A stretch of 5,657 nucleotides of DNA, taken from positions 1-5,657 of the forward strand of contig CAIJKT010000250.1 of assembly GCA_903821255.1 (NCBI GenBank). The letters run 5' to 3'. The DNA comes from an uncultured Lentisphaeria bacterium. GTDB lineage: Bacteria; Verrucomicrobiota; Lentisphaeria; Victivallales; Victivallaceae. Shown piece by piece: positions 4,645 to 5,657 of the stretch. How positions within the stretch are numbered: the first letter of the stretch is position 1; each line of letters begins with the position of its first letter. The translations under genes and the position numbers were made by a program. Under the pieces are notes generated by a model. That model saw nothing but the letters and a program-made list of their open reading frames with translations, did not search any database and was not told the origin of the DNA.

Positions 4645-5657
4645 ATGTCGCAGATACCAACATTAAGACTCAAATCACAGGCCCGTGCCTGCCGTGACGC
4701 ACTGACGGAAGTGTTTCAGTCGGTACTCATCGAACACCGTCCGGCTGACCGGACGCTTTCCGCGTTTCTGCGCTCCAACCATAAATACGGCTCACGGGAC
4801 CGGCAGTTGATCAGCGAATCAATCTTCGCAGTCTTCCGCTGGTGGGGAGTGCTCCGCAAGCTGCTTAAACCGGCCTTGCTGGAAGAATTGGAGAAAAAGC
4901 ATGTGGAAGTTGAAATCCAGTCCCATAACCCGGCCTGGGATATACCGGACAAGACGTTTGCCGCCATCTTTCTCGGGGCCTGGATTCTGGAGCGCCGCGA
5001 ACTGCCCGAAGCCGCCGATGTCTGGGTAAATGACCTGAATTTCGATTTCAGCAACCTGCGCCGCACCGGGCTTGACCGCTACAGCAGCCTTGACCTCCTT
5101 ATTCCCGGAGTTATCGCCGCGCTCGCGCAGGCCGCCGATTTCAAAAATGTCACTCCGGCCACGATCGAACAACTGCTGCCGGAATGGGTTTATCCGTTTC
5201 TGCCGCAGGGCGTCAACAATCTTGAACTGATCAAATGGTTTCAGCAGCGTCCGCCGATGTGGCTCCGCGCCCAATGCGACGACATCGACGGTTTGATCAG
5301 GAAACTGAAAAATCAGGGCCTGAGCATTCAGCGTCATGCGAATATCCAGAAAGCCGTCTGCGTGGAAAATGCCAAGGTGAATCTGTATTCGCTGGAAGAA
5401 TTCCGCGGCGGCCTGTTTGAAGTGCAGGATCTGGCCTCCCAGGTCATCGGGCTCACCTGTTCGCCGAAGCCCGGCGAAAGATGGTGGGACGCCTGCGCCG
5501 GCGCCGGCGGCAAGACGCTCCAGCTCGCCGACATGATGCAGCGCAAAGGCAGTGTCGTTGCCACCGATATCCGCGAATACAAACTTGATGATCTGCGCAA
5601 ACGCGCCCGCCGCGCCGGTTTCCCGAATATCATGTGCAAGGAATGGGACGGCAAGGC
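4645..5657 (+). CDS. RsmB/NOP-family rRNA cytosine-C5 methyltransferase, 5' part
   Basis: The frame starts with ATG at 4645 and runs 337 codons to the window edge without a stop, so the 3' end is missing. The family transfers a methyl group from S-adenosylmethionine to cytosine C5 in RNA, 16S rRNA in the case of RsmB. Residues 10-75 look like the NusB-like RNA-binding domain (HRPADRTLSAFLR, then KYGSRDRQLISESIFAVFRWW). RPPMWLRAQ (202-210) and LFEVQDLASQVIG (257-269) are typical of the region before the catalytic domain. The AdoMet-binding motif is WDACAGAGGKTLQLAD (281-296), and VVATDI (304-309) is the next strand, ending in the ribose-binding acid. The two catalytic cysteines (motifs IV and VI) would lie beyond the edge, so activity and the exact rRNA target cannot be judged. 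AGGA lies 12 bases before the ATG, rather far. Codon use is GC-rich, unlike the genes to the left. Confidence 0.9.
   Translation, partial: MSQIPTLRLKSQARACRDALTEVFQSVLIEHRPADRTLSAFLRSNHKYGSRDRQLISESIFAVFRWWGVLRKLLKPALLEELEKKHVEVEIQSHNPAWDIPDKTFAAIFLGAWILERRELPEAADVWVNDLNFDFSNLRRTGLDRYSSLDLLIPGVIAALAQAADFKNVTPATIEQLLPEWVYPFLPQGVNNLELIKWFQQRPPMWLRAQCDDIDGLIRKLKNQGLSIQRHANIQKAVCVENAKVNLYSLEEFRGGLFEVQDLASQVIGLTCSPKPGERWWDACAGAGGKTLQLADMMQRKGSVVATDIREYKLDDLRKRARRAGFPNIMCKEWDGK

Noticed and set aside
4716..5654. Minus-strand frames opposite the methyltransferase gene
   Set aside because: They are shadows in GC-rich coding sequence; the plus strand carries a continuous recognised protein.

Overview
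The window looks like an accessory stretch of a bacterial chromosome ending in a housekeeping gene. The phylum cannot be fixed from these genes. The CGCAAAGGCGCAAAG-type palindromes, the ATCCTGTCC-type tandem repeat and the GCCGGTC/GACCGGC hairpin remind me of intergenic repeats in environmental and gut members of the PVC group (for example Lentisphaerota), but that is memory, not a search result. Shine-Dalgarno sites are clear before two genes and weak or absent before the others.

Layout. Positions 1-157 hold no supported gene, only a weak minus-strand frame running off the edge. A complete type II toxin-antitoxin operon, higB then higA, lies on the minus strand (158-779). It has its own promoter, with a palindromic operator candidate between the -35 and -10 boxes. 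A 712-base gap (780-1491) follows, carrying two related long imperfect palindromes. The plus-strand gene at 1492-3018 encodes an exported protein with eight Sel1-like repeats. It faces a minus-strand gene (3169-4197, possibly from 4254) for a second exported Sel1/TPR solenoid protein. The 390-base gap 4255-4644 contains a GC-rich hairpin and a 9-base tandem repeat. From 4645 to the window edge runs the 5' part of an RsmB/NOP-type rRNA cytosine-C5 methyltransferase.

The two solenoid genes are visibly AT-rich while the methyltransferase gene is GC-rich with many GCC/GGC/CGC/CTG codons. Together with the toxin-antitoxin pair and the repeats, this suggests that roughly 158-4254 is a laterally acquired or fast-evolving block beside a core gene. 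No integrase, transposase, tRNA, rRNA or CRISPR array was seen.

The only functional partnership that can be asserted is higB-higA. The two solenoid proteins are both predicted to leave the cytoplasm and sit tail to tail, but nothing in the sequence proves that they act together. I did not find a convincing novel system. The most unusual items are the facing pair of exported Sel1-type proteins, the 37-base identical repeat inside the first of them, the paired palindromes at 1096-1296, and the in-frame open extension behind the stop of the second.
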